Positions 1-9,503 of a stretch of DNA of 33,947 nt are shown here, piece after piece. Made by a program: the position numbers and the translations under genes. The notes under the pieces are model-generated. The model was not told where the DNA came from. It did no database searches and was given only the letters and a program-made list of their open reading frames with translations. This stretch comes from Prevotella sp. 885 (lineage in GTDB: Bacteria; Bacteroidota; Bacteroidia; Bacteroidales; Bacteroidaceae): positions 1-33,947 of the forward strand of contig NZ_NOVE01000041.1 of the NCBI RefSeq assembly GCF_002265625.1. The letters are read 5' to 3'. Every line of letters starts with the position of its first letter. The first letter of the stretch is position 1.

Positions 1-127
1 GAATCACTCAACTCCAAGCTTAAGGCATTTAGAGGCCAACTGCGTGGAGTTAGGGACATACCGTTCTTTTTCTATCGTGTATCGTTGATATTTGGGTAGG
101 GATGCCACGGACTTTATCGGATGAGCC
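1..127. repeat. Terminal inverted repeat, left copy
   Basis: Bases 1-127 are the perfect reverse complement of 33821-33947. Base 128 (c) no longer matches its partner base 33820. The repeat includes the last codons and stop of the 883-residue protein gene and the sequence after it. Near the outer end, AACTCCA and TGGAGTT can pair across about 27 bases. A perfect match of exactly 127 bases suggests a shared assembly k-mer, so the real repeat may continue beyond the contig. Confidence 0.97.
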
Positions 128-2765
128 CTATTTTCTTCTTCTCTGCAAGGAACTCTTTCTGACGTTCCATTATCCAAGAAGCATAGCCGTTAAGCCATTT
201 GTCGCCGTCAGCAAGCACCCAGGCACCGACAGAATACTTTCTGCATGTGAAAGCGTTCTTAGGGACTGAGAGCTCTGCGTTCGTCGGCAACCAGAAGTTT
301 CTGTCTATGGTTGTTATCATGTCAATGCAGTCTTTGACGTCTTGGTTTCGTGTCAACCTGCACAAACTCTTATAGCCAGGCAGATTCAGTAACGGACTGT
401 CTGAGCTTACTGACATTTTGTTCGTCTCGTATCTGTTTGCCTCGTTAAGACACATCACATTAATGTTCTGATTTCCGCGTGATGACGGTGCGAAACGCTT
501 TGTCTGCTTGTTGTAGGTAAGCGATGTACGTCCCATTTTCAGCTTTGCGCCTGATTTTAGCAGATGGCTCAGTGAAGTGACGACAAGGTAAGAGTCGGTA
601 CCGTCAATACGCGTTCTTACGAAAACATAATCGCCCTGTACGGCAGCATGCTTCGAGAAATCCTTGTATACATCATCATTAAGCACGATGCCTGGATATT
701 CGTCATTGACCTTCAGGAATATCGGCATTCGGTTTTGGGCATTCCTGCCTGTATTGCTTTCCGCTTTAGGATTGAGAAAATCCTTATAGCGTCTGACATT
801 CTCCTCCAAAGCCATGTGCAATGCAGGAATGTCTGACTGCGTCACAGTATTGCTCAAAATCTTCAGATAGTTGTCCTTTCCGCTTATCTTGACTTCCGCT
901 TTTTGTTCTGTCAGATATTCATGGGTTTTCGGTTCGATAACGAAAATCAGTCCCTGACCGTTTTTTTTAATGGTGGTCTCTTTATACTCCAGTCCGCTAA
1001 CACGCACAGCCAGGATGTCACGCAAGAACTCATATCCTTCGAACACGTCGAAATAGTCCTCCTTACCCGAAGCCACTACGACAAGAGGATGTCTTCTGCC
1101 TAAGTCTTTCTGTAGTTCGGGAATGCTGTTATAGTCGAAAAACTGCTTAATCTCTTCGATGGTCTTGCCGTTCTTTGCATTCACGTTTCCAAGGATGTCG
1201 TCTTCCATGCCGGGCACCTTTCTTACTAGCGTGTCCACACTCACCTCATCACTGTAAGCCGTCGAAAGATTGGTGACTCTCAATGCTGCATCAGAAAGCA
1301 GTCCTTCGAAGCGCTCATCGTTCACACGTGATGCCTGATCCAGATAACGGCTTCTGCCGCTGCGTCTTTCATCAGCAACCTTATTCACCTTCTCAGCTTC
1401 ACATGCCTCGCGTATCTTCTGGTTAGCCTTAAGAACTTGCTCCACCTGCTGCCATGCACGATTGACAAAGTCTTCCTGATTATTACGTACAGCCTCAGCA
1501 CCCATACCGGCAGGTATTCTGTTGCGAAGCTGCATATTTAGTTCGTTCACGACATTTTGACTGTAGTTCTCGTTAAGGATATCATCCAATACCAGTTTGT
1601 GCCTACCGCCATATACAGGAGGAACCACCCAAGGATCTTCATCCTCGGTATATGTCACTCCGGTCAGCTGGCTGGCGTTCTGTACAAAGACGGGACTCTT
1701 ACGCAAAAGGCCACGCAAATCTTCCCTTACCTCCTTGCTCTCCACCTTCGTCACTTCATTATTTGTGGTTGGCATCAAGACAGTAGGCACTTGTATGATG
1801 GAATTTCCGTTTTTGTCGCCTTCCACCCAAGAGTTCTTTACGTTTATCAGTCCACAGCCTTCGATGTCTACATTCAGATTAGCCTGCAAGTTGAGATAGT
1901 CGGGGTCAGAAATGGGATTGAGACGTCTGGCGAGAGTAAGGAAGCTTGCTTCACCGGACGTGAAGTTCCACCTGAAATATACGGGCAATTCAAGGCTTGA
2001 CAAGCCTTCCGGATTTCCCCATGCTGCCTTCTGCACCGGCACATCGTCATACTCCATGCCAAGACCTGCCAGCCTGCCCTGTTCGAAGGTAGGCACGACA
2101 AACGCCGTGTATTCGGTATTCGGATCCATCTGACGGTTGCACAACAATCTTGCTACGCCTCTCTCAGGATAATCTTCAAGAAATCTGCCAATGTCATTCT
2201 TGTAGGAATTATTGAACAGATTCATCCTTTTATCGTCGAAATTCACTTGCACATGGGCAAGTTCATACAGGTTTTCGGGATCAGGAACAATACCCTTCAA
2301 GCCGTTCGTAGATGATATTTCGACATATTCCTGATTGTTGCTTGTCCGCTTTATCTGAAACTCGTCCGCCTTAAGCACGATGATGGTGAGCCAAGGACGC
2401 AACTTTCCCTTACTTGTAGCTTTCAGGGGAGTATAGCGCCACGGGAAGTCTTCGTCCGCAAACTCAATGAACGGCATATACTCCATGCTCACCTTCACGA
2501 GACTGCCCTTTGGCGAATAGGTGACAATCTGCGCTGCATCCAGCCGTGTCACATCACTGGGACCTGCAACGGCAAATTCCTTCTCGGCAACAAGGTCACT
2601 GCCAATAGTATTGCCGACAGCTTTATCAGCATCAAATTCAACGCGGAACTTGATGACGGTAGAGGTCTTGCCATCAGAACTGGATTTGCCAAGATTGTCT
2701 TCCTCTAATATATATCTACTATATCCCTTGCGGAGATACGGTATGAAAAGCATCTTGTTTGCCAT
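114..2765 (-). CDS. Uncharacterised 883-residue protein, partner of the DUF6603-like giant protein
   Basis: Function is not recognised. The ATG at 2765 lies 24 bases after the stop of the giant gene upstream, so the two are very likely co-transcribed. No signal peptide or membrane segment is visible. The N-terminal third is beta-rich, with Trp/Pro blocks that look conserved: FPWRYTPL followed by LRPWLTIIVL at about residues 107-132, ARLLCNRQMDPNTEY near 202-216 and ELPVYFRWNF near 258-268. Residues about 400-520 are charged and helical. The C terminus, about 825-865, is again Trp-rich. From memory, similar blocks (LRPWL-, AHAQV- and LELPVY-like) occur in hypothetical proteins of actinobacteria and other phyla, which would imply a widespread but unnamed family; this needs a profile search. 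The stop codon lies inside the terminal inverted repeat, so the last five or so residues depend on the assembly there. Confidence 0.88.
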   Translation of the reverse strand: MANKMLFIPYLRKGYSRYILEEDNLGKSSSDGKTSTVIKFRVEFDADKAVGNTIGSDLVAEKEFAVAGPSDVTRLDAAQIVTYSPKGSLVKVSMEYMPFIEFADEDFPWRYTPLKATSKGKLRPWLTIIVLKADEFQIKRTSNNQEYVEISSTNGLKGIVPDPENLYELAHVQVNFDDKRMNLFNNSYKNDIGRFLEDYPERGVARLLCNRQMDPNTEYTAFVVPTFEQGRLAGLGMEYDDVPVQKAAWGNPEGLSSLELPVYFRWNFTSGEASFLTLARRLNPISDPDYLNLQANLNVDIEGCGLINVKNSWVEGDKNGNSIIQVPTVLMPTTNNEVTKVESKEVREDLRGLLRKSPVFVQNASQLTGVTYTEDEDPWVVPPVYGGRHKLVLDDILNENYSQNVVNELNMQLRNRIPAGMGAEAVRNNQEDFVNRAWQQVEQVLKANQKIREACEAEKVNKVADERRSGRSRYLDQASRVNDERFEGLLSDAALRVTNLSTAYSDEVSVDTLVRKVPGMEDDILGNVNAKNGKTIEEIKQFFDYNSIPELQKDLGRRHPLVVVASGKEDYFDVFEGYEFLRDILAVRVSGLEYKETTIKKNGQGLIFVIEPKTHEYLTEQKAEVKISGKDNYLKILSNTVTQSDIPALHMALEENVRRYKDFLNPKAESNTGRNAQNRMPIFLKVNDEYPGIVLNDDVYKDFSKHAAVQGDYVFVRTRIDGTDSYLVVTSLSHLLKSGAKLKMGRTSLTYNKQTKRFAPSSRGNQNINVMCLNEANRYETNKMSVSSDSPLLNLPGYKSLCRLTRNQDVKDCIDMITTIDRNFWLPTNAELSVPKNAFTCRKYSVGAWVLADGDKWLNGYASWIMERQKEFLAEKKKIGLIR

Positions 2766-2789
2766 ATCTATAGTTGTTTTTCTTGTTTT

Positions 2790-5700
2790 TTATACTTTGG
2801 TATCCAGGTTTTTCACATAGCGCCTGAACGAAGCCTTGTCATTGCGTATATGCAGGACGTTTCTCGATTTACGATTTCCAGACAGTTCACTCTCGCATTC
2901 CTTTACATAGAACTTGGTTTGTGCCTCGACAAAATCGTTGCCGTCGAATGACATCACAGAAACAGCTTTATTGTCCTTTGCCTCGAAACCGCTGGTAACG
3001 CTCTCGTACGACGGATTGCTAAGTCGCTCTTCGTTGGACAGCTCCTTGTAAAGCGACGGTGCGAAATCGTTATTCAGACATGAAGTCTCAAGAGAGAATT
3101 CCTTATTGTCCGCAATTATCGACACCTTCTTGAGACGGAACGAGGTGTAGTCTTTCGGTAGGGCGTCATTACAGAGGTCCATCGGATAATCGAACGGCAC
3201 AGCACTCTGATTGAACGAGAAGGTATCGTTGGGCTGAAGCGTCAACATCGCATTCTCATCCTTTTCCTTACCGTCATTGTTTTGCTCCGCAGAAGACGTA
3301 ATCCAGTTGTTGTCACGGAGAAGTTCTGGCAGCAGAACATCTTTCCATACAGCAATGGTGGCTCTTCTTTCTTCCTTAGGACTCTTGCCCCATGCAAGGC
3401 TGAATTTGCACTTGTATGGGATAAAGAGCACCGTGAAATAAGCCTTACCCTTGACACGCCATTTCGCCGGACCTTCCACAGACAATGCAAGGTCAACGCT
3501 GAACAGCTTTGCTTCACCAACCATAACAGCTACGCCTACTTCCAGTGAGAACGAGAAGCGGAACGGCTTGAACACGAACAATGCGTCAAAGCCCGCATAA
3601 CCGATGAGGCCGAACTTCTTCCATCCCACCTGTAAATTCAAATGTGCACCTATCTGGAAACTGTTGGACGTAACGGCAAGGTATGTCTCCAGCTTTATCT
3701 TCACGATATCATAGTTGAGGCTTAATGACAGACGGCGCATATTGGGTGCGAACTTCAGTCCTTCCTCTGGCTTATAAGCCGGATGGAAACCACCGATGGA
3801 AAGTCCGAAGCCCTTATATGGTCCACCCCAGAAGAGGCGGAACGCCATGTCGCCCTCAAGCTTCAAGCCGACAATCTCAGAGTCGACAATAGAGGCATCA
3901 AAGCGCAATCCCTTGTCAAAGTCTATATCGCCGAAGAAATAGACGTTAATCTTTATCAGATTGGTATCGCCAACTCTAACCTTCAATGCACCGACAATGC
4001 CAATGCTCGTCGGGGATGGAGCCTGTATGAGCAGACCAAACTCGCACGTCACCACGGGTTCGAAGCAGATCTTACAGAGCACGCCCAGGAAGAACTGCTT
4101 TTTCTTCTCCGGGAAGAACTGCTTCACGGCTGTCTTCATCTCTGTGAGATGATTCATCACATTGTCAACAAAGAAGACGCTGCCGAACACACCGCTGCGC
4201 ACTCCGCCGCTAACGGCATCGGCGTCATACATTCTGTTCAGACCCAGACAGCCGCCTACACCGTTCAACGAGAATCCCATACCCAAAGGTATTCCGGGGC
4301 TGAACGAGGTGGATATTAGTGCCACCAGACTGAAGTAATGTCCGTCCTTAATGCCAAGGTCAGCATCGATGATGCAGCCCACGGTGAACTTCTTCAGCAC
4401 CTCAAGCGACAGGGCTGAGAACAGTGTGCCTTCCGACTTGTCGTAGCTGATGAGGCCCGCTCCCTTAACCACTGGTGTTTCAATACTGATGCCAATGCCG
4501 TCCGGGAACTTGAACGAACCTGAGAAGTCGTAATCGCCGAGACTTCCGTCAGGTTTAAGGAAATTGATGTCAAACGAGATACCGAGGTTCTCGAACGACA
4601 TGGTGAGGCAACTGAAGTCGAGCGCGAACGTCGAGCCGAGTGTCATGCCCAGATCGCCGAAGCTTCCCGAGAGGTTTCCGAGGTCCACAGAGAGCTTGTC
4701 GAACTTCACCGGTCCGATTTCAAGCTTGCTGATGTCGAAGTCGAGATGGAACTTCGCTCCACCGTCTATCTTAAGACCGTTCTGCATGTCATACAGCAGA
4801 GAGGTGCTTATCTTCATTGTTGGGTCGTCCTTGAGGAACATCTTGAAGAAAGAGTTTGCCGAGAGCTTCATCCTAAGCTCCAGATCTTCTATTCCTCCGT
4901 AGTAACCGAGAGTGAGACCCTTGTCCTTATCCGTAGTGCTGCTTTTGCTATCTGTGTATTTTGCAGGATCGGAAGGTTTGCGGTTATAGCCCACATAGAA
5001 CAGCTGAGGATAGTTGCGTATGCCGAAGTCAACATACTCGGTATTCACGATATTTACCACCGCAGACGAATCCTTCCTTTCAAAACGTACATAGAACAAG
5101 CCTCCCATGTTGTCTACGTCAAGCAGACCATGGAATGTTCCGCCCTTTGTCAGACAGAAGCCCAAAGCCTGGCCTTCTGCAAAGTCAGTATTTTCCGAAA
5201 CATTGTCAGTCATCTGTCCCATACTGCCATTAGCTCCAAGACGCAGGACGTGCTTTTGGCCGATGGGTACATTAAAGTCTGCCGACGCACTGACAGCCGA
5301 GCAGAAATACAATGCCGGCAGCGACTCCTTGTTTTCACCTGGCGAATAATTGCCAACGAACATCAGCACTTGCAGCTTGCATGCTGCATCCACCTTCTTA
5401 TCCTTGTCGCTTGGAGTCTTGACGTCAAGCAGCGTGAAACATGCCACACGGTTATTCAGGTCGTACTGTGTGTCTATGCTCTTCACATAGTTCTTCAGTC
5501 CTTCGTTTACATGGAAGTCCGGCAGAGAAGGAAGCAGATCTGCTATCTCGTCTTTCACCTCCTGCGGTATCGACTTATACAACGCTATGACATAGATGAC
5601 TACATCACGCGTAGTCTTGTTGGAGGTGGTGAACCTAATGGTCTCCTCCAACACTTCCTTCATCCATAATACATAAGTAAGCGGTATGCTGATTTCGATA

Positions 5701-7892
5701 TCGCCGATGGCTTTTCCTGCCTTGTCTATTCCTTGGCTTACGAGCATCCTTGCCTCCTGTTTGGCATGCTCATGGAGTTTCTGGGGCGACTTAAGGTCGT
5801 CAAGCGTCAAGCCTCTATCCTTAAGTTCCTTAAGTTCCTTCTCGATATCATGCAGCGTTTTCGATACGTTGTTCAATGCGGGGAATTTGTCTGCGAGATT
5901 CTTCACGGCATTGTTGACAAGATTGAGAAGCTTGTTGACAATCTGCTTTCTGACAATCTCGAGGAGGAGCTTCTTTAGATGATTGATGATAGGCTCGAGG
6001 ATTTCTCTTCTGATGTTCCCCCATACAGCATTTACGAATCGTCTGATGATGGCGTCAAATACCTTCGCTTCATCCTTCATCTTCTCCTTTAACGTCACGG
6101 CAGCACCCTCCACTATCGCACGCAGACTGGAATAGTAAGCCTTTGGATTAGGGATGACAACATCACTGACGCTCGAATACACAATATTTACATAGTCATT
6201 GATGTCAAGCTCTTTCTTCAGATTCCTCATTGTCATGCCATGTTCGGTAAGCAGCTGTCTGGCTCCTTCCTTAGACATCAAGGCTCCAATCTTGTTGATG
6301 TCTTCCTTCATACACTTCTGCATGTCCGTGAGGGCAACTGCAAGACGCTGCTCCCAACTCTTCGGATTCACGAAGTTTACGACACTTGCCTTGACGCCGA
6401 CAGCCCACAGATTGAGCTTGACCTCCTTGAACACCGCTTCGGCGTCTGAACCATACTTCTCGAGTTCCACCTTGAGCGTTTCGTTGCATGCAGGCTCGAC
6501 CAGTCTGTTAAGTTCATGCTGACTGTTAAGGAGAGCGAACACCTTAGCAATAGCCCTTGCTGCCTGCACCTCAATGTTCTTCAGCTCCTTGTCGATTGCA
6601 CTAAACTCCTTGCCTATATCGTTTATTCCGCCCTTTACATCGTTGATGACGTCGAGTGCGTTACGCTCCACGACATCAGCTATATCCTTAACGCTGTTTT
6701 CGATTTCCTTTACCTTCGCCTCGATGTCTTTGGCAGCATTGTCCAGTCCTTCCCTTATCGTATTATATACCTCGCCGAATGTTTTCTGCAGGTCGGAGTA
6801 GATACCGTCGATTACCGTCTCTATGTCTTCCTTCAGACGCAAAGCCATCTCTTTGAGCATCTGGATGGTCTGCTTGATAGTGGCAATGACAGGACGCACC
6901 TTTGCCCAAACCTTCTTTGCCACCTCCTTGCCTTTATCCTTAAGGAACTGGATGACACGGCGCTCAAGATTGCGTAGCAAGTCCTCAAGTATATTGCGCA
7001 GCGTAGAGAAGTCTGGTATCTTCGGAGTGATGGTATGTGCGATGTCAAGGATGTGCTTCATCACTTCCTGCACGTCCTCGGCGCATTCCACGGGATAAAG
7101 CTCCTTGAAATAGCTGACAGGCTCGCTGAAGAGTTTCTCAAGCGAGCTCCAGCGTATGGTCTTGTATTTATATGTGTATGAGTATTTGCTGAGAAAGTCG
7201 GATGCTTTCTTGCTTTCGTTCACAGCATTGTCCATAATGCTGTTCACCTGAGCCAGCATCACGTAGTTTCCCGGGCTCATGTCGAGCTGCTCCAGCTGTA
7301 TGGGGAATTCCTCATTCAGCTTCTTGTATGCTTCAGTGGACGTGATGGCATCCTTCGCTTCCGTAGCCACTTCCGACACCTTCTTTATGGCACCGTTGAT
7401 GCTGCTGTCGGCATATTCTGTGGCAGACTTTTGTATGTCGCTGACTGTTTTAGCGAACTGTTCCTGAATGTCCCCATACGCCTTCTGTATCTTCTTCGGT
7501 ATCTTGATTTCAATCTCTGCATCGCCGATGATGCCGAGGAAGTCGAGCACGGCATATATGCTGTTGATGGTCCGATAAAACTTCAACAGCACCTCTCTGT
7601 TTTCATCTACCTTAAATTCCTTCAGCTGCTCCTTCACATTGGATTCCACCTTGCGCAAATCGCTCAAGGCATCGTCCATAAGCACCTTCATCTCCTTCTC
7701 CGCAATTCCCAGTTCATTATGCAGCTGCTTCTCAAGGCTTTCCACAGTAGCAGTCACAGTGGTATTAGTCTGAGAAACCAGGTTTTCCAGATAGTCAATC
7801 TCATCCTTGAACACCACCTTGGCATTCTTGAGCAATGCTATGATTATATGGTCGAACAGTCTATGGAGTGTCTCCAACTTGAACAAATGCAA
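2790..7892 (-). CDS. Giant helical plus DUF6603-like protein, function unknown
   Basis: About 1,700 residues and first gene of the operon. Residues about 30-760 are almost entirely charged, heptad-like helix (many KEIEN-, KELKN- and VKEIE-type stretches), reminiscent of apolipoprotein or tape-measure-like helices. Residues about 780-1030 are mixed beta. Residues about 1040-1500 are a long run of alternating hydrophobic beta strands with blocks resembling DUF6603 as I remember it: GMGFSLNGVGGCLGLNR near 1205, DFDKGLRFDASIVDSEIVG, GGFHPAYKPEEGL, YLAVTSNSFQIGAHLNLQ and GFDALFVFKPFRFSF. A 200-residue acidic tail follows. No signal peptide is seen. The start is uncertain: 7892 is a TTG that overlaps a TATATTTG promoter box, so translation may begin at one of the in-frame TTG or GTG codons just downstream. 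Membrane, lipid or particle association is only a guess. Confidence 0.85.
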   Translation of the reverse strand: MHLFKLETLHRLFDHIIIALLKNAKVVFKDEIDYLENLVSQTNTTVTATVESLEKQLHNELGIAEKEMKVLMDDALSDLRKVESNVKEQLKEFKVDENREVLLKFYRTINSIYAVLDFLGIIGDAEIEIKIPKKIQKAYGDIQEQFAKTVSDIQKSATEYADSSINGAIKKVSEVATEAKDAITSTEAYKKLNEEFPIQLEQLDMSPGNYVMLAQVNSIMDNAVNESKKASDFLSKYSYTYKYKTIRWSSLEKLFSEPVSYFKELYPVECAEDVQEVMKHILDIAHTITPKIPDFSTLRNILEDLLRNLERRVIQFLKDKGKEVAKKVWAKVRPVIATIKQTIQMLKEMALRLKEDIETVIDGIYSDLQKTFGEVYNTIREGLDNAAKDIEAKVKEIENSVKDIADVVERNALDVINDVKGGINDIGKEFSAIDKELKNIEVQAARAIAKVFALLNSQHELNRLVEPACNETLKVELEKYGSDAEAVFKEVKLNLWAVGVKASVVNFVNPKSWEQRLAVALTDMQKCMKEDINKIGALMSKEGARQLLTEHGMTMRNLKKELDINDYVNIVYSSVSDVVIPNPKAYYSSLRAIVEGAAVTLKEKMKDEAKVFDAIIRRFVNAVWGNIRREILEPIINHLKKLLLEIVRKQIVNKLLNLVNNAVKNLADKFPALNNVSKTLHDIEKELKELKDRGLTLDDLKSPQKLHEHAKQEARMLVSQGIDKAGKAIGDIEISIPLTYVLWMKEVLEETIRFTTSNKTTRDVVIYVIALYKSIPQEVKDEIADLLPSLPDFHVNEGLKNYVKSIDTQYDLNNRVACFTLLDVKTPSDKDKKVDAACKLQVLMFVGNYSPGENKESLPALYFCSAVSASADFNVPIGQKHVLRLGANGSMGQMTDNVSENTDFAEGQALGFCLTKGGTFHGLLDVDNMGGLFYVRFERKDSSAVVNIVNTEYVDFGIRNYPQLFYVGYNRKPSDPAKYTDSKSSTTDKDKGLTLGYYGGIEDLELRMKLSANSFFKMFLKDDPTMKISTSLLYDMQNGLKIDGGAKFHLDFDISKLEIGPVKFDKLSVDLGNLSGSFGDLGMTLGSTFALDFSCLTMSFENLGISFDINFLKPDGSLGDYDFSGSFKFPDGIGISIETPVVKGAGLISYDKSEGTLFSALSLEVLKKFTVGCIIDADLGIKDGHYFSLVALISTSFSPGIPLGMGFSLNGVGGCLGLNRMYDADAVSGGVRSGVFGSVFFVDNVMNHLTEMKTAVKQFFPEKKKQFFLGVLCKICFEPVVTCEFGLLIQAPSPTSIGIVGALKVRVGDTNLIKINVYFFGDIDFDKGLRFDASIVDSEIVGLKLEGDMAFRLFWGGPYKGFGLSIGGFHPAYKPEEGLKFAPNMRRLSLSLNYDIVKIKLETYLAVTSNSFQIGAHLNLQVGWKKFGLIGYAGFDALFVFKPFRFSFSLEVGVAVMVGEAKLFSVDLALSVEGPAKWRVKGKAYFTVLFIPYKCKFSLAWGKSPKEERRATIAVWKDVLLPELLRDNNWITSSAEQNNDGKEKDENAMLTLQPNDTFSFNQSAVPFDYPMDLCNDALPKDYTSFRLKKVSIIADNKEFSLETSCLNNDFAPSLYKELSNEERLSNPSYESVTSGFEAKDNKAVSVMSFDGNDFVEAQTKFYVKECESELSGNRKSRNVLHIRNDKASFRRYVKNLDTKV

Positions 7893-7897
7893 ATATA
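7890..7897 (-). promoter_or_regulatory. Candidate -7 box for the giant-protein operon
   Basis: On the minus strand the bases read TATATTTG, an exact TAnnTTTG Bacteroidota -7 box. It sits immediately before, and overlaps, the TTG at 7892. If it is used, the transcript begins within or just after the first codons, so the message would be nearly leaderless or would start translation further downstream. Confidence 0.45.
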
Positions 7898-8009
7898 GAA
7901 AAACATTAATGGCTTACTTCAGCACGAATAACAGCCTAAGATTGTATTTATATGCGCTGTTGTTGTGAAAAAACAATATAAGAATACGTCGTGTTAGCGG
8001 TTTTATTTG

Positions 8010-8017
8010 TAACTTCG
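8010..8017 (+). promoter_or_regulatory. Probable -7 box of the metY-like gene
   Basis: TAACTTCG differs from TAnnTTTG by one base and is followed by CACC, a common Bacteroidota arrangement. It lies 51 bases before the ATG at 8069. No clear -33 TTTG was found at the usual distance. Confidence 0.45.
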
Positions 8018-8068
8018 CACCGATTTTCAGCATAACAAGCCTATAATCAACAGAATAAAACTAATAAT

Positions 8069-9358
8069 ATGAAGAAGAATTTACGTACTGCCTCTCTTTG
8101 TGTACACGGAGGATATGAGGCAAAGAACGGTGAGCCTATCGAGCCGCCTATCATTCAGAGCACCACATTCAAGTATGACAACTCTGAGGAGATGGCGATG
8201 CTCTTCGACCTCAAGAAGGAGGGTTATTTCTATACTCGCCTGCAGAACCCCACCAATGACGTAGTGGCGCAGAAGATTGCGCAGCTCGAGGGTGGCGTGG
8301 GTGCCGTACTGACAAGCAGCGGACAGGCTGCCAACTTTTACGCTGTGTTCAACATCTGCGAGGCTGGCGACCATATCGTTACAAGCAATGAGATTTACGG
8401 CGGCACGTTCAATCTGTTCGGAGTTACGCTCAAGAAGCTTGGCATCGAGTGTACGTTCGTCAATCCTAACGACTCTGAGGAGGAGATTCAGAAGGCTTTC
8501 CGTCCTAATACGAAGGTTGTTTTCGGCGAGACAATCAGCAATCCCGGCTGTGCCGTACTTGACATCGAGAAGTTTGCACGCATCGCTCATAAGAACGGTG
8601 TGCCCCTCATCGTGGACAATACCTTTGCCACACCGATTAACTGCCGCCCGTTCGAGTGGGGAGCTGACATCGTAACGCACAGCACCACTAAATATATGGA
8701 CGGTACAGCAAGTCAGGTGGGTGGCTGCGTAGTGGACAGCGGCAACTTTGACTGGCTCGCACATGCCGAGAAGTTCCCCGGTCTGTGCACTCCCGACGAC
8801 AGCTATCACGGACTTACTTACGCCAAGAACTTCGGCAAGATGGGCTACATCACCAAGCTGGTGGCTCAGCTTATGCGCGACCTCGGCTCTATCCCCGCTC
8901 CGATGAATTCGTTCATCCTCAATCTTGGTCTGCAGTCGCTCCACCTCCGCATGAAGCAGCATTGCGCCAATGCTCAGCGTGTGGCAGAATTCCTGAATGC
9001 TGATTCGCGCGTGGCATGGGTTCACTACAGCGGACTGGAGGGCGACCAATATTATGAGCTTGCCAAGAAATACCTGCCTAACGGATCTTGCGGCGTGATT
9101 GCCTTCGGACTGAAGGGCGACCGCGATGTTGCCATCCGCTTCATGGACTCGCTCGACATGATCAACATCGTCACACACGTGGCTGACGCCCGCACCTGCG
9201 TGCTCCATCCCGCAAGCCACACTCACCGCCAGCTCTCAGAAGAGCAGTTGCGTGAGGCTGGCGTCGCTCCCGATCTTATCCGTCTCTCTGTAGGCATTGA
9301 GGACGTTGAGGACATCCTCGACGACATCCGTCAGGCTTTGGACAAGGCTGGAGTGTAA
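8069..9358 (+). CDS. metY: O-acetylhomoserine aminocarboxypropyltransferase (sulfhydrylase)
   Basis: A 429-residue PLP enzyme of the Cys/Met metabolism family. It should make homocysteine from O-acetylhomoserine and sulfide in the cytoplasm, as direct sulfhydrylation in methionine synthesis. The N terminus has the MetY pattern TASLCVHGGYE, followed by PIIQSTTFKY. The PLP-binding lysine is K208 in HSTTKYMDG, and the phosphate-binding block is SSGQAANFYAVFN. The C-terminal half ends in the family block RLSVGIEDVEDILDDI. The length is normal for MetY and longer than the usual cystathionine gamma-synthase, which supports the sulfhydrylase call. The gene stands alone: it diverges from the giant-protein operon and converges on the M48 gene, with a strong hairpin between them. 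A sister enzyme of the family cannot be fully excluded. Confidence 0.93.
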   Translation: MKKNLRTASLCVHGGYEAKNGEPIEPPIIQSTTFKYDNSEEMAMLFDLKKEGYFYTRLQNPTNDVVAQKIAQLEGGVGAVLTSSGQAANFYAVFNICEAGDHIVTSNEIYGGTFNLFGVTLKKLGIECTFVNPNDSEEEIQKAFRPNTKVVFGETISNPGCAVLDIEKFARIAHKNGVPLIVDNTFATPINCRPFEWGADIVTHSTTKYMDGTASQVGGCVVDSGNFDWLAHAEKFPGLCTPDDSYHGLTYAKNFGKMGYITKLVAQLMRDLGSIPAPMNSFILNLGLQSLHLRMKQHCANAQRVAEFLNADSRVAWVHYSGLEGDQYYELAKKYLPNGSCGVIAFGLKGDRDVAIRFMDSLDMINIVTHVADARTCVLHPASHTHRQLSEEQLREAGVAPDLIRLSVGIEDVEDILDDIRQALDKAGV

Positions 9359-9407
9359 TCACCGCTTTTCGGTAAACACGTTAAACCGTAATATACGGTC
9401 AATAGAA

Positions 9408-9450
9408 GAGGGTGTGTATTCTATGCAAGAAACATAGAATGCACACCCTC
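9408..9450. terminator. Bidirectional terminator-like hairpin between convergent genes
   Basis: Bases 9408-9425 (starting GAGGGTGTG) pair with 9433-9450 (ending CACACCCTC). The stem is 18 bp with a single G-T wobble and the loop is 7 bases. It lies between the convergent metY-like and M48 genes, where it could end both transcripts. A smaller hairpin, ACCGTA/TACGGT, precedes it at 9385-9399. Confidence 0.8.
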
Positions 9451-9503
9451 ACTTATATTTAATTGAACTTTCGCAAGTTCAGTATTTAAGAATGTATATA
9501 TTT

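Noticed and set aside
1..127. Terminal inverted repeats of a linear replicon or a giant transposon
   Set aside because: No transposase, terminal protein or replication gene is found, the repeat is partly coding, and its exact 127-base length is better explained by assembly.
4746..5669. A 307-codon open frame opposite the giant helical/DUF6603-like gene
   Set aside because: It lies wholly inside a much longer gene, and its translation is Cys/His-rich noise without family features.
8081..9226. A 381-codon open frame antisense to the metY-like gene
   Set aside because: It is a mirror of codon bias in a strongly coding gene. Its translation shows no recognisable motif, and metY on the other strand has all family signatures.
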